Origin: Sphingomonas sp.
GTDB taxonomy: Bacteria; Pseudomonadota; Alphaproteobacteria; Sphingomonadales; Sphingomonadaceae
Assembly (NCBI GenBank): GCA_021732445.1
Contig: JAKFUZ010000024.1
Coordinates: 1-64,000, forward strand
Length of the DNA: 64,000 nt
Direction of reading: 5' to 3'
In this document: in pieces, positions 33,117-42,055 of the stretch
Numbering within the stretch: the stretch's first letter is position 1
Layout: every line of letters starts with the position of its first letter
Notes under the pieces: generated by a model
Told to the model about the DNA's origin: nothing
Database searches by the model: none
The model's input: the letters and a program-made list of their open reading frames with translations, nothing else
Position numbers and translations under genes: made by a program

Positions 33117-33994
33117 TGCGCGAAGGCGCGGCTGATCCCGGCCTATATGGTTTTTCCCCCTATCGCGGCCGTCGGAAGATTGTTTGGCCCGGCGGCAAGT
33201 CTGTCGCCGTCTGGGTCGCGCCCAATCTCGAATATTACGAGATCGACCCGCCCGCGCACCCGCAGCGCAAGGCCTGGGGAAGGCCGCACCCCGACGTCGT
33301 CGGCTATAGCCACCGCGACCACAGCAACCGCGTGTCGCACTGGCGCATGGCCGAGGTGATGAGCCGCCACGGCTTTCCCGGATCAGTCAGCCTGTCAGTG
33401 GCGCTGTGCCAGCACCATCCCGACGTGGTCGATGATGCAGCGAGGCGGGGCTGGGAGTTTTTCAGCCACGGCATCTACAACACGCGCTACGCCTATGGCA
33501 TGGACGAGGCGCAGGAGCGCGCGATCATCGAGGATTCGATCCGGACCGTGCATGCCGCGACCGGGCAGCGGATCAGGGGCTGGCTCGCCCCCGCTCTCAC
33601 CCATACGCCGCGCACGCTCGACCTGATCGCTGACTATGGCCTCGATTATACCTGCGACCTGTATCACGACGATCAGGTGCAGCACGTGGACGTGGCAAAG
33701 GGCCGGCTGGCGTCCATCCCCTACAGCCTCGAAGTCAACGACCATTATGGCTTTTTCGTCTACAATATGAGTCCGCGGGACTATGCCGACACGCTGATCC
33801 GCCAGTTTGACCGGCTGGCGGCCGAAGGCGAGGCGTCCGGCACGGTGATGTGCATCCCCTTGCACGCATATCTGATTGGCCAACCCCATCGAATCGGCGC
33901 GTTTGAAGGGGTGCTGGCGCACATCGCTGCCGATGGCCGCGCCTGGCTCGCCCGCGCGGGCGACATTGTCGATGCGTGGCGGGCGCAGCAATGA
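33116..33994 (+). CDS. PuuE-like polysaccharide deacetylase-fold hydrolase, paralogue 1
   Basis: 292 residues of the NodB-like deacetylase fold in the PuuE (cofactor-poor allantoinase/cyclic-imidase) subgroup: WPGGKSVAVWVAPNLEYYE, SHWRMAEVMSRHGFPGSVS, EFFSHGIYNTRYAYGMDE and CIPLHAYLIGQPHRIGAFE near the C-terminus. The two motif histidines (SHG and PLH) of the subgroup are kept. Subgroup members open cyclic amides, so ring hydrolysis of a lactam or imide is the best guess. Translationally coupled to the amidase before it and to a second paralogue after it (ATGA). Confidence 0.8.
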   Translation: MREGAADPGLYGFSPYRGRRKIVWPGGKSVAVWVAPNLEYYEIDPPAHPQRKAWGRPHPDVVGYSHRDHSNRVSHWRMAEVMSRHGFPGSVSLSVALCQHHPDVVDDAARRGWEFFSHGIYNTRYAYGMDEAQERAIIEDSIRTVHAATGQRIRGWLAPALTHTPRTLDLIADYGLDYTCDLYHDDQVQHVDVAKGRLASIPYSLEVNDHYGFFVYNMSPRDYADTLIRQFDRLAAEGEASGTVMCIPLHAYLIGQPHRIGAFEGVLAHIAADGRAWLARAGDIVDAWRAQQ

Positions 33995-34905
33995 CGCTCG
34001 ATCCTGCCTATCTGGACTATCCCAGGCGCCGCCAGGGCTATGATCACGATCTCTATCGCTGGTCGGCCCTCAAGGATCGCCCGCCCGTGACATGGCCGGG
34101 CGGCAAATCTGTTGCGCTGTGGCTGTGCGTCAGCCTGGAATGGTTTCCGATTGTGCCAGGTGATTTGCCGTTTCGCGCGCCGGGCCATATGCAGACGGCG
34201 TATCCCGATTACCGGCACTATACGGCCCGCGATTATGGCAACCGGGTGGGCGTGTACCGGCTGCTCGACGCCTTCGCGAAGGTCGGGGCCGCAGCGTCGT
34301 TTGCAACCAATGCCGCGATTGCGGAACGCTATCCGCAATTGATCGCCGATATCGTCAGCGCAGGGCATGAGATCATCGCGCATTCGACTGATATGAACGG
34401 CACCATCGCCAGCGGCCTGAGCATTGACGACGAGCGCGCGCTGATCGCCACCTCGCTCAATATGCTGGAGCGCGTCAGCGGCACGCGCCCCCGCGGCTGG
34501 CTGTCGATCGCGCGCTCCGAGAGCTGGAACACGCCCGACCTGCTCCGCGACGCCGGCCTCCGCTATGCCTGCGACTGGGTGAATGACGAACTGCCCTATC
34601 GGTTCAACAACGGCCTTATCAACCTGCCGCTCAACCACGAACTGAGTGACCGCCAGATCATCACCGTCCAGCAGCAATCCGCCGACAGCTATGCGCAACA
34701 GATGCGCGATGCCGGCGATTGGCTCGCGAAGGAGGCCAAGGCGCAAGGGGGGCGGCTGCTGCCATTGCACCTGACGCCCTACATCATGGCGCTACCCTAT
34801 CGCATCGGCGCGCTTGAAGATTTGCTGGCCGGTCTTGCGCAGCGGCCAGAAATGTGGATCGCGACGGGGGGTGCCATCGTCGATGCCTGGGCGGCGCAGC
34901 AATGA
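33991..34905 (+). CDS. PuuE-like polysaccharide deacetylase-fold hydrolase, paralogue 2
   Basis: 304 residues. Similar plan to paralogue 1: WPGGKSVALWLCVSLEWF, YGNRVGVYRLLDAFAKVG, HEIIAHSTDMNGTI and LLPLHLTPYIMALPYRIGAL, again preserving the paired histidines. The two proteins are clearly diverged, so they may form a hetero-complex or act on different ring intermediates. Starts within the stop of paralogue 1 (ATGA) and runs into the aldehyde dehydrogenase gene (ATGATG). Confidence 0.8.
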   Translation: MTLDPAYLDYPRRRQGYDHDLYRWSALKDRPPVTWPGGKSVALWLCVSLEWFPIVPGDLPFRAPGHMQTAYPDYRHYTARDYGNRVGVYRLLDAFAKVGAAASFATNAAIAERYPQLIADIVSAGHEIIAHSTDMNGTIASGLSIDDERALIATSLNMLERVSGTRPRGWLSIARSESWNTPDLLRDAGLRYACDWVNDELPYRFNNGLINLPLNHELSDRQIITVQQQSADSYAQQMRDAGDWLAKEAKAQGGRLLPLHLTPYIMALPYRIGALEDLLAGLAQRPEMWIATGGAIVDAWAAQQ

Positions 34906-36323
34906 TGCAGGTTCGCAACCCCCGCACCGGCGCGTTTGACTATGAAATCGATCCGCTCGATGCACCGGCGATTGCCGCGCTCGCCGGCGATCTGCGGCGT
35001 AGACAGCGCCATTGGGCCGCCCTGCCGGCCAGCGAGCGGGCAAAAATGCTGATGTTGTTGCGTGCAGCAATTGCGCGGCATGCGGATGCGATTTCAGCCG
35101 CCCTGACCATTGACACTGGTCGCCGGGCAATTTCGCATATCGAGGTGGAGGGCACACAGCGCGCGCTCGACCGCTGGGCGACCATCGCGCCAGAGTTGAT
35201 CGTCCGCGCGACCGGCGAGGTGCGGGCGAGCGCCACGCCGGGCATCACCATCTCAACCCGGCTCGTGCCCTATCCCTTGGTCGGTGTGGTCAGCCCGTGG
35301 AACTTCCCGCTCACGCTTGCGTTGATCGACGCTATTCCGGCGCTGGCGGCTGGGTGCGCGGTAATCGTGAAACCTTCCGAAGTTACGCCGCGCTTCATCT
35401 GCCCGTTGATGGCCGCGGTCGCCGAGGTGCCGGAGGTGCCGCTGGCAGTGATCGAGGGTGATGGCGCGAGCGGCGCGGCGCTGGTCGGCGCGGTCGATTA
35501 TGTCGCGTTCACCGGATCGGTCGCGACCGGGCAAAAGGTAGCGGCGGCGGCGGCGGCAGCGTTCATTCCGGCGAGCCTCGAACTCGGTGGCAAGGACCCG
35601 ATGATCATCCTCGCGAGCGCCGATCCGGCCTGGGCCGCGCAGGTGGCGCTCAGGGCGTCGATCGTCAATACGGGGCAAGCCTGCCAGTCGATCGAACGGG
35701 TTTATGTGGCACGCAAAATCGCCGAACCTTTCCTTGCGGCACTGGTCGCGGCGGCCAGGGCGGTGCGGCTCAATGCCCACGATATTGGCAGCGGCGACAT
35801 CGGCCCCTTCATCTTCGCCCGCCAGGCGGAGACCGTGCAGCGGCAGATCAGTGATGCGGTCGCAAACGGCGCGCGGCTGCTTACCGGAGGCAGTGTGGAG
35901 GTGATCGGTGGCGGGCAGTATCTTCGGCCGACGGTGCTGACGGGCGTGACCCCCCAAATGGCGGTCATGGCTGATGAAACCTTTGGTCCCGTCATCCCCG
36001 TGGCGGTGTTCGACAATGTCGAGGAGGCGGTGGCGCTCGCCAATGGCGGCGTTTTCGGGCTGTCGGCCGCGGTGCTGGCGGGATCGGCCGAAGCAGCCGA
36101 AGCGGTGGCCGTAAAACTGAACGCAGGTGCCGTCTCGATCAACGACGGCGCGCTCACCGCAATGGTCTGGGACGCCGAGAAATCGAGTTTTGGCGCAAGC
36201 GGCCTCGGCCCTTCGCGGATGGGCGAGAGCGGCCTGCTGCGCTTCTTTCGCAAACAGGCGCTGCTCCGCCAGAACGGCCAAGCGCTACCCGTCCAGGCCT
36301 ATGCGGAGGACGCGCGCCGATGA
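34902..36323 (+). CDS. NAD(P)-dependent aldehyde dehydrogenase
   Basis: 473 residues, full length. PWNFPL (133-137), FTGSVATG (203-210), catalytic Glu227 in LELGGKDP and Cys261 in NTGQACQS are all intact. It oxidises an aldehyde to an acid in the cytoplasm. It ends the well-supported part of the isochorismatase-fold operon, so a semialdehyde arises during the pathway. The substrate cannot be read from the sequence. Confidence 0.9.
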   Translation: MMQVRNPRTGAFDYEIDPLDAPAIAALAGDLRRRQRHWAALPASERAKMLMLLRAAIARHADAISAALTIDTGRRAISHIEVEGTQRALDRWATIAPELIVRATGEVRASATPGITISTRLVPYPLVGVVSPWNFPLTLALIDAIPALAAGCAVIVKPSEVTPRFICPLMAAVAEVPEVPLAVIEGDGASGAALVGAVDYVAFTGSVATGQKVAAAAAAAFIPASLELGGKDPMIILASADPAWAAQVALRASIVNTGQACQSIERVYVARKIAEPFLAALVAAARAVRLNAHDIGSGDIGPFIFARQAETVQRQISDAVANGARLLTGGSVEVIGGGQYLRPTVLTGVTPQMAVMADETFGPVIPVAVFDNVEEAVALANGGVFGLSAAVLAGSAEAAEAVAVKLNAGAVSINDGALTAMVWDAEKSSFGASGLGPSRMGESGLLRFFRKQALLRQNGQALPVQAYAEDARR

Positions 36324-36541
36324 CCGGCATTGCCGAGGCGATGCTCGACATGCGGCTCCTCAACCGCCAGGGTTTGCGCGGCGTCCATTTCGTTGAAATC
36401 GCTCGCTTGGCAGACGGTGGCCGAAGGCGGATGCCGACCCGGCAATGTTTCGAACATGGCATGCTGATGCGCCGGATTTTGCCGGATGAGGTGCGGGTTA
36501 GTCGGATATCCTGCCTCGCAGCTACTGATCGACGGCCCTAA
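36320..36541 (+). CDS. Small unknown protein
   Basis: 73 residues, starting in the aldehyde dehydrogenase stop (ATGA), which suggests genuine translation. MTGIAEAMLDMRLLNRQGLRG begins it; the rest is basic and not recognisable. It may be a truncated remnant of a longer gene or a chance frame. Confidence 0.3.
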   Translation: MTGIAEAMLDMRLLNRQGLRGVHFVEIARLADGGRRRMPTRQCFEHGMLMRRILPDEVRVSRISCLAATDRRP

Positions 36542-36584
36542 ATACGCCCACGCTTCGCCATAATTTTAAGTAAACGAACCATAT

Positions 36585-37052
36585 ATGTGGACCATAAGGC
36601 ATGCGATATTCCCAGACGACGCACCGGCTGTTCTCGATATCTGGCGTGAGTTTGTAGCAAGTCCGAGGGTCAGCCTTGCGCATCAAAACAATCACGTCGA
36701 ATTCGACGACATACCGGGCAAATACGCGTCACCCGACGGCTGCATCCTTCTGGCCGAACGCGGTGGCGAGATCTACGGTTCCGTCTCGCTCAAGAGGATC
36801 GACGCTGAGATTTGCGAGATGAAGCGGCTTTACGTCCGGCCTGGTGCGAGAGGCAACCGGCTTGGCTATGGCCTGGTCGAGCGGCTGATCGACGAGGCAA
36901 GACAATTGGGCTATTCTGAGATGCGGCTGGATGTCCTGGAAGAATTTGTTCGGGCCAAGATGCTTTATGCCGCCTTCGGCTTCGTTCAAGCAGAGCCGGT
37001 TTCGTTCAATCCTTTGCCAGGCACCAAGTTCTTGGGTCGGCGGCTGAGGTAG
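36585..37052 (+). CDS. GNAT-family N-acetyltransferase
   Basis: 155 residues. Motif A (MKRLYVRPGARGNRLGYGLV) binds acetyl-CoA, and LGYSEMRLDVLEEF followed by LYAAFGFVQAEP gives motif B. It acetylates a small molecule or protein amine. It stands alone after the catabolic operon and converges on the minus-strand gene at 37144. A role in the pathway is uncertain. Confidence 0.85.
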   Translation: MWTIRHAIFPDDAPAVLDIWREFVASPRVSLAHQNNHVEFDDIPGKYASPDGCILLAERGGEIYGSVSLKRIDAEICEMKRLYVRPGARGNRLGYGLVERLIDEARQLGYSEMRLDVLEEFVRAKMLYAAFGFVQAEPVSFNPLPGTKFLGRRLR

Positions 37053-37143
37053 CGACCACGCGGGATGTCCCCGGTCTGGTCAAACGCAGCTCATCCGGAC
37101 AAACCCATCCGGGCGACGGGGTGTTCGCGCGGCCGCCCGCTGC

Positions 37144-37881
37144 TTACCGCGCCAGCTCCACCAGTTCATACCATGTCGCCATATAACCGCCGACGCCGCC
37201 TTGGACGAACACCGCGTCATCGTCCGCCGTCACCCAAAGGTCGTAGCGCGGGTGTTCCCTGCCGCCCATGCCGGTGTCGCTCGCGTCGATAAAGGCGAAG
37301 TGGCGGCAGGCGAAGCTACCTGCGGCGACTCGCACGGTTTCATCGCCGAGATAGTGCAGGTCGATCTTCACTTCGGCGATCATCGGCGGAGTCGCGCCGC
37401 GATGGTCGGGCGACGGGAGGTAGCAGCGCACGGTGCGGCGGTGCGGGCCTTTGGCGACATCCATGCACCGCGTCAGATAGCCGTCACCGACGATCGGGTG
37501 CGTGCCCAGCCCATCAATCGCGCCGGAGAAATCGACGCGCTGCGACAGCCGCCCGATCGCAGGGCCGGTACTTTCGCACTCGATGACGCCGCCACCCTTG
37601 CGGTGCGTCACGTTGAACCAGCCTGACCCCATGAACTCATCGCCTACGCTCAGATGAACGTGGAGGTTGCGCGGGTGGCCATCGGCGTCGATGGCGTAGA
37701 CGACGTCGCGCAGCACCGTGGGCGCCGGCTCCTCGATTTCGCACTGCGCGCGCAGCGTCACAGCGCCATCGGCATGATGCGTGAAGGCGAACCATTCACG
37801 GCCGCGCTCCTGATCCATCATCTCGGGCTTTTTGGAGGTGTAGCGGATGCGGCCGCGGACGGTGCGGTGCCGCATCACCAT
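37144..37881 (-). CDS. Unknown beta-rich protein of a catabolic operon
   Basis: 245 residues, no signal peptide or membrane helix. The pattern is beta-rich with DVVYAIDADGHPRNLHVHL, GDGYLTRCMDVAKGPH and HPRYDLWVTADDDAVFVQGG, loosely like DUF3108-type lipid- or ligand-binding domains. I cannot name the family with confidence. Start overlaps the end of the preceding small gene, so it is translated with the methyltransferase group. It is the last gene of a long minus-strand operon. Confidence 0.6.
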   Translation of the reverse strand: MVMRHRTVRGRIRYTSKKPEMMDQERGREWFAFTHHADGAVTLRAQCEIEEPAPTVLRDVVYAIDADGHPRNLHVHLSVGDEFMGSGWFNVTHRKGGGVIECESTGPAIGRLSQRVDFSGAIDGLGTHPIVGDGYLTRCMDVAKGPHRRTVRCYLPSPDHRGATPPMIAEVKIDLHYLGDETVRVAAGSFACRHFAFIDASDTGMGGREHPRYDLWVTADDDAVFVQGGVGGYMATWYELVELAR

Positions 37882-38246
37882 TCCTTCAATTCGCGGCTGA
37901 TCTGCTCGACCGGTGCTTCCTCGACCGCCATCGCCTCCATCGCCTGGCTCACGCCGCGCATGACACGGGCGATATAGGCCTTGGTCTCGACCCCGCGCTC
38001 ATAGGCTGCATCCTTGTCTGCGACAAAGCCTTCGATGTCGGCGCGGGTAACCAGGCCCTGCGCGTCGAGCAGCCGTTCGACAGTATCCTGCCGCTGCCTG
38101 AGCACCGAAACCTCGGCGACCAGCGCCATCACGATCGACAGGATGCGGTCGATCGCGGGATCGTCGAAATAGTCAGGCCGCTTGCCCTTGGCGCGTTTGC
38201 CAGCAAGGCCAATCCAGTCGAGCGCCTCTGGGGGCCGGGCGCTCAT
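37875..38246 (-). CDS. Small helical protein coupled to the methyltransferase
   Basis: 123 residues, charged and helical: AIDRILSIVMALVAEVSVLRQRQDTVERLL looks like a coiled coil and ADIEGFVADKDAAYERGVET follows. No known domain is recognised. The ATG at 38246 overlaps the methyltransferase stop (ATGA), suggesting a small partner subunit. An in-frame start 30 bases upstream is less likely because it lies inside the upstream gene. Confidence 0.6.
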   Translation of the reverse strand: MSARPPEALDWIGLAGKRAKGKRPDYFDDPAIDRILSIVMALVAEVSVLRQRQDTVERLLDAQGLVTRADIEGFVADKDAAYERGVETKAYIARVMRGVSQAMEAMAVEEAPVEQISRELKEW

Positions 38247-39439
38247 GCAGCCTTCCACGCGCCGTAAGCGTGCCAATAGGCGGCACGGCCATGGTCCTCG
38301 CCGTCCCCGTCATTGGCCGTTGGGAAGATTGCCTCGTCCACCACCGCGCGAACGCCGGTTTCGAACAGATCGTCCTTGGCGAATCCTGCTGCAACCATGA
38401 TTGATTTCAGGTCGAGCGCGTGCATTGACGACCAGAATGGCTCGTTGTTGTTGAACGCGTCCCAATCGCGGATGAATTGTTCGTAAAGCGGCATCGCGGC
38501 TGAATATTGCGGCTGTTCGAGATGGAACATCAGCCCGCCGGGGCTTAGCACGCGGAAGCCTTCGCGGATGACGCGAGGCAGCGCGGTGCCGGAGAGTTCG
38601 TGCAGGTACATTGTCGTCTGTACCCAGTCGAAATGGCCGTCGGGAAAGGCGCTCAAATCCTCGGCATTCATCTGGACGAAGTGCAGGTTGCGCGCACCCA
38701 GCGCCTGCGCGCGGGCATGGCCGTAGCGCAACGACGGCCCGGCGGTGTCGATCGCGATGATCTCGGTGTCGGGAAATGCAAGTGCCAGCGGCACGATATT
38801 GTGACCAATCGTCGCGCCCAAGTCGAGGATGCGTTTCGGCACCCAGCCGGGGCGCTCGCGCTTGATCCACTGTGCCAATGCCATGCCGCCGCCGTCGGAC
38901 AGCGCGCCGAGCCCGCCTGCCGTGGTCGCGAAAATGCCGCAGTCATAGTTCGCGCCCGCCGAGACGTCGCCGGAGCGCTCCTCGCCATGATAGCTGCCGG
39001 GCATGCAGTGGATATCCACCGCCTGCTGATAGCGCGGGATGGTTATCGAAGGATCGAGCCTCAGTGTTCCGCGACCCTCGTTAAACTGGCGTACTTTGGC
39101 ATCGAGTTCGTCCAGCTGGCGCAGCACCATCTGGCGGCCATTATGCTGACGCATTTCCATCGAGTTGCGCTTCAACGCCGACCAGAAGCGGTGCCACGGG
39201 TCCTTGTTCATCGCGCGGCGGATTTCGAAACGATCCGCGGGCTCGCGGCCATGCTCCTTCACAAAGGCAGGCAGGACGCGCGCGTCATAAGCGCGTTTGT
39301 TGCCGGGGCCGAGTGTCGTTGCCATATATTTGTTGAAGTTTGCCAGGAAATCGAAGCGTGCTGCTTCGTCATGACTGGGCTCGGGGAACACCGCGTGGCG
39401 GGCAACGGCGGTATAGGGCGGGGCGACATCGTGCTTCAT
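38243..39439 (-). CDS. Class I SAM-dependent methyltransferase
   Basis: 398 residues. The C-terminal catalytic domain (about 200-340) has ILDLGATIGHNIVPLALAFP (motif I), EIIAIDTAG (motif II), MNAEDLSAFPDGHFDWVQTTM (motif IV area) and GFRVLSPGGLMFHLEQP. The N-terminal ~190 residues are helical and may bind the acceptor. The size and coupling to a small helical protein and to a nitrilase-fold gene suggest a dedicated step on the pathway compound, for example O- or N-methylation. The acceptor is unknown. Confidence 0.85.
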   Translation of the reverse strand: MKHDVAPPYTAVARHAVFPEPSHDEAARFDFLANFNKYMATTLGPGNKRAYDARVLPAFVKEHGREPADRFEIRRAMNKDPWHRFWSALKRNSMEMRQHNGRQMVLRQLDELDAKVRQFNEGRGTLRLDPSITIPRYQQAVDIHCMPGSYHGEERSGDVSAGANYDCGIFATTAGGLGALSDGGGMALAQWIKRERPGWVPKRILDLGATIGHNIVPLALAFPDTEIIAIDTAGPSLRYGHARAQALGARNLHFVQMNAEDLSAFPDGHFDWVQTTMYLHELSGTALPRVIREGFRVLSPGGLMFHLEQPQYSAAMPLYEQFIRDWDAFNNNEPFWSSMHALDLKSIMVAAGFAKDDLFETGVRAVVDEAIFPTANDGDGEDHGRAAYWHAYGAWKAA

Positions 39440-40494
39440 ATCAGGCCATCCTTGGAGAGGCGTTCAATAACCGATTCATGCACGCGCAGAAAATGCTCGC
39501 GATCGGGAATAGCGTGGGCACCATCGGCGTCGAGCAGGCTGTTCGCAGGCTGCACCTCGCGCCCCGAATAGACGGGGGCGAACAATTCCAGCCGCTGGCG
39601 GGCAAGCTGGTTTGTCATGCCTGGCTTGCGCCGCTGGGCCCGCAAGGCGTTGAGATCGATGTCGGCAAAGGCGGTGAAGCTTTCCCCCGCATTGGATTCG
39701 CTCAGCACCTGGCCCTTGTAATCCACCAGCATCGAATTGCCGTCGGCGGATGCGAGCGGCAGCGCGGTGCCGGCAATTCCCGCCGTGTTGGCGCTGATGA
39801 CATAGGCCGTGTTTTCGAACGCGCGGGCGCGCCTGGCAATGGCCTTGGGCGTGGCGAGCGGCGAGCCGATTTCGGAAGAGCTGTGCACGAAGATTTCTGC
39901 TCCGCGCAGGGCATGGGCGCGCGCAATTTCGGGATAGAGAATTTCTTCCGACGCTATGGCTGCCAGATTGCCTATCTCGGTTTTCGCCACGGGGAACACG
40001 CCATCCAACCCGTAAATGTCGAGATATTTCGACCACACATCATGCGGTGTCGGCGCGAACATCGAATTCAACCGGCGGTAACGCAGCACCACGTCGCCCG
40101 CGGGCGACAGGATGACGCTGGCCTGGAAATACAGCCCCGGGAAATGGCGATCGCGCTCATAGGCATTGACCACGAGGAACAGGTTCAGGCGGTGTGCGAG
40201 CGCCCCGAGCGCTGCATATTCCGGCCCATCCATGTCAAGCGCGGCTTTGCCAGCGAAGTCGCTGATGGTGATGCGGCCGGGGTAGCTGGTCAGCAGATAT
40301 TCGGGCAATACCGCCAGCCGCACCGCAGACCCGCTATATTGCTGGATGAAGGTGGTCGCCGCCCGCAAACTGGGGCCGAGTGCATCGATCATCCCCAGCA
40401 TTTGCGCCGATGCAGCGGCGCGGTCAGCACAGGCTTCAACCGAACGCGCGGTGAGCTGCATCGCAACGGCAGCATAAGGGGACGGGGTCGTCAT
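39436..40494 (-). CDS. Nitrilase-superfamily protein with altered catalytic residues
   Basis: 352 residues of the carbon-nitrogen hydrolase fold. The catalytic Glu (Glu65 in LAVLPEYLL) is present. The general Lys of the YRK motif reads YRRLN, with Arg at about 141. The usual Cys in ICY-x3-PE is replaced by Ser182 in IASEEILYPEIAR; the following RGAEIFV stretch is normal. The enzyme may use Ser, be a pseudoenzyme, or act as a subunit. The ATG at 40494 is five bases after the FAD-oxidase stop. Coupled by ATGA to the methyltransferase. Confidence 0.8.
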   Translation of the reverse strand: MTTPSPYAAVAMQLTARSVEACADRAAASAQMLGMIDALGPSLRAATTFIQQYSGSAVRLAVLPEYLLTSYPGRITISDFAGKAALDMDGPEYAALGALAHRLNLFLVVNAYERDRHFPGLYFQASVILSPAGDVVLRYRRLNSMFAPTPHDVWSKYLDIYGLDGVFPVAKTEIGNLAAIASEEILYPEIARAHALRGAEIFVHSSSEIGSPLATPKAIARRARAFENTAYVISANTAGIAGTALPLASADGNSMLVDYKGQVLSESNAGESFTAFADIDLNALRAQRRKPGMTNQLARQRLELFAPVYSGREVQPANSLLDADGAHAIPDREHFLRVHESVIERLSKDGLI

Positions 40495-40498
40495 CGCG

Positions 40499-42055
40499 CT
40501 ACCATAGCCCAAGCACGCCGGGGTTTATCCGGCTTTCGGGATCGACCGCTGCCTTTACCGCTTCAAGCACCGCCCACGCGCCCGGGTCGGTGCGCTCCTT
40601 CATTGGATAGGCGCGGCCGATCTGGAAGTGGATGGCCTCCATCCGTCCGAAGATCGCGATGATGTCGGCGCGCAGTTGTTCTACCAGAGCGCGCGCCTGG
40701 GCATTGGCGGGAAAATCCCGCAGCCTGGCAAGGTGCGCTGCCTCTACGCTATTCTTGTGCAAAGCGGCCTGTGCGTCCGGCCAGTAGAATACCGGCTCGA
40801 TCAGAAACCCCGTGGTCGCAACCGGCAGGAACATGTAGCCCGCGCCAATGCCAAGCCGCTCCATCTCGCCCGCATGCGCCTCGAACAGAGCGGTGACAGC
40901 CTTGATCGTGGCAAGTGCCTTTGAATGGCGGACGATGCCGTGCACCGGCACCCAGCGCTCGCCAGATGGACCGAGCATTGAATTGACCGGCGGAAAAGGG
41001 TTTGCGCGCAATATCTTGGGGATGGTGTTTTCCAACTCGCGGCCGCCGGCTGCGAGAACGGTCGCACGGATCGCGGCCATATCGGCATCGGCGCTCGGCT
41101 GGTTGCGGCCTTCGGCGATAGTGTGGACCGAGAATGTGGCGCCGTCGAGGAACGCGCGGCCTGCCGCAACCACCCTTGCGCCTTCCCTCAACCCATCCCA
41201 GAAACCGCCCTGCGCCCTCATCATCCCTACCAGCGCCTTGGCGTCTGCGCTCAGGCTGTCGCGCTTCATGCGCTGCGCCTGCAGGAAGGGATCGAAACCA
41301 AAGCTTTCGGAGGCCAGGCCTGCCCGTGCAATCTCGCTCATCGCCGCGGTAAATTGCTCGGGTGCGTCGAAGGCGAAGCTGCCATAAGCGAAGTGGCTCG
41401 CCTCGCGGATGAGCGGCAGCGTGATATGTGCCTTGATGCCGAGCGCGCCGCAATCCGCCGCAAACAGCCCGGTGATGTCGGGGCCGAACGGGCGCAGCAC
41501 GTCGCTGCCGGTGCAGATGATGCTGCCGTCCGCCAGCACCACGTCGAAGCTCAGCACCGTCGATGCCATTGATCCGTTCCGTGCGCCCCAGAAAAGGCCG
41601 TTCTGGCTCATGCCCCCGCCAATGCTCGCCCGAATGCCTGACAGCGTGCCCCAAAGTGGTGTCCGCAAACCCATCGGGTGCAGGGCATCATAGAGTTTGG
41701 CCCAGGAACAGCCGGCCTCAACTTTCACCGTCATGTCGGCTTGATCGATCGTCAGGATGCGGTCCATCGCCGCCATATCGACAACGAGCGCGCCAGGGGC
41801 GCCAGGCAGGTAGCCCGAGGTATAGCTCATCCCCCCGCCGCGCGGGACGATGGTGAGCCCCTGTCGCCCGGCGGCCTTAACCCCGGCCGCCAGTGTATCG
41901 ATGTCGCGCGGACGCAGGACGGCGACCGGGCGGTGCCCGATCGAGAATACATCCTGCCCGTAAAGTTCGAGCGATGCCGGATCGCTCAGCAGCGCCTCGC
42001 GGCCAACCGCAGCCACCAGCGCGTCGCGTGCTGAAGGCTCAGTGAGCATGGCCAT
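40499..42055 (-). CDS. FAD-linked oxidase (VAO/GlcD type)
   Basis: 518 residues. The FAD-binding-4 domain shows TIVPRGGGMSYTSGYLPG and WGTLSGIRASIGGGMSQNG; the cap domain follows and the protein ends with SRINPGVLGLW, like vanillyl-alcohol oxidase and D-lactate dehydrogenase relatives. These oxidise alcohols, hydroxyacids or benzylic carbons. It lies between the MFS transporter (overlapping) and the nitrilase-fold gene. The first catalytic steps after uptake are a likely place for it. A slightly later Met at 42049 is an alternative start. Confidence 0.85.
   Translation of the reverse strand: MAMLTEPSARDALVAAVGREALLSDPASLELYGQDVFSIGHRPVAVLRPRDIDTLAAGVKAAGRQGLTIVPRGGGMSYTSGYLPGAPGALVVDMAAMDRILTIDQADMTVKVEAGCSWAKLYDALHPMGLRTPLWGTLSGIRASIGGGMSQNGLFWGARNGSMASTVLSFDVVLADGSIICTGSDVLRPFGPDITGLFAADCGALGIKAHITLPLIREASHFAYGSFAFDAPEQFTAAMSEIARAGLASESFGFDPFLQAQRMKRDSLSADAKALVGMMRAQGGFWDGLREGARVVAAGRAFLDGATFSVHTIAEGRNQPSADADMAAIRATVLAAGGRELENTIPKILRANPFPPVNSMLGPSGERWVPVHGIVRHSKALATIKAVTALFEAHAGEMERLGIGAGYMFLPVATTGFLIEPVFYWPDAQAALHKNSVEAAHLARLRDFPANAQARALVEQLRADIIAIFGRMEAIHFQIGRAYPMKERTDPGAWAVLEAVKAAVDPESRINPGVLGLW

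Noticed and set aside
37090..37106. TCCGGACAAAC, a partial match to the operator
   Set aside because: The left half of the palindrome is missing and it lies between convergent genes where no promoter is needed; a similar match at ~50507 is inside coding DNA.
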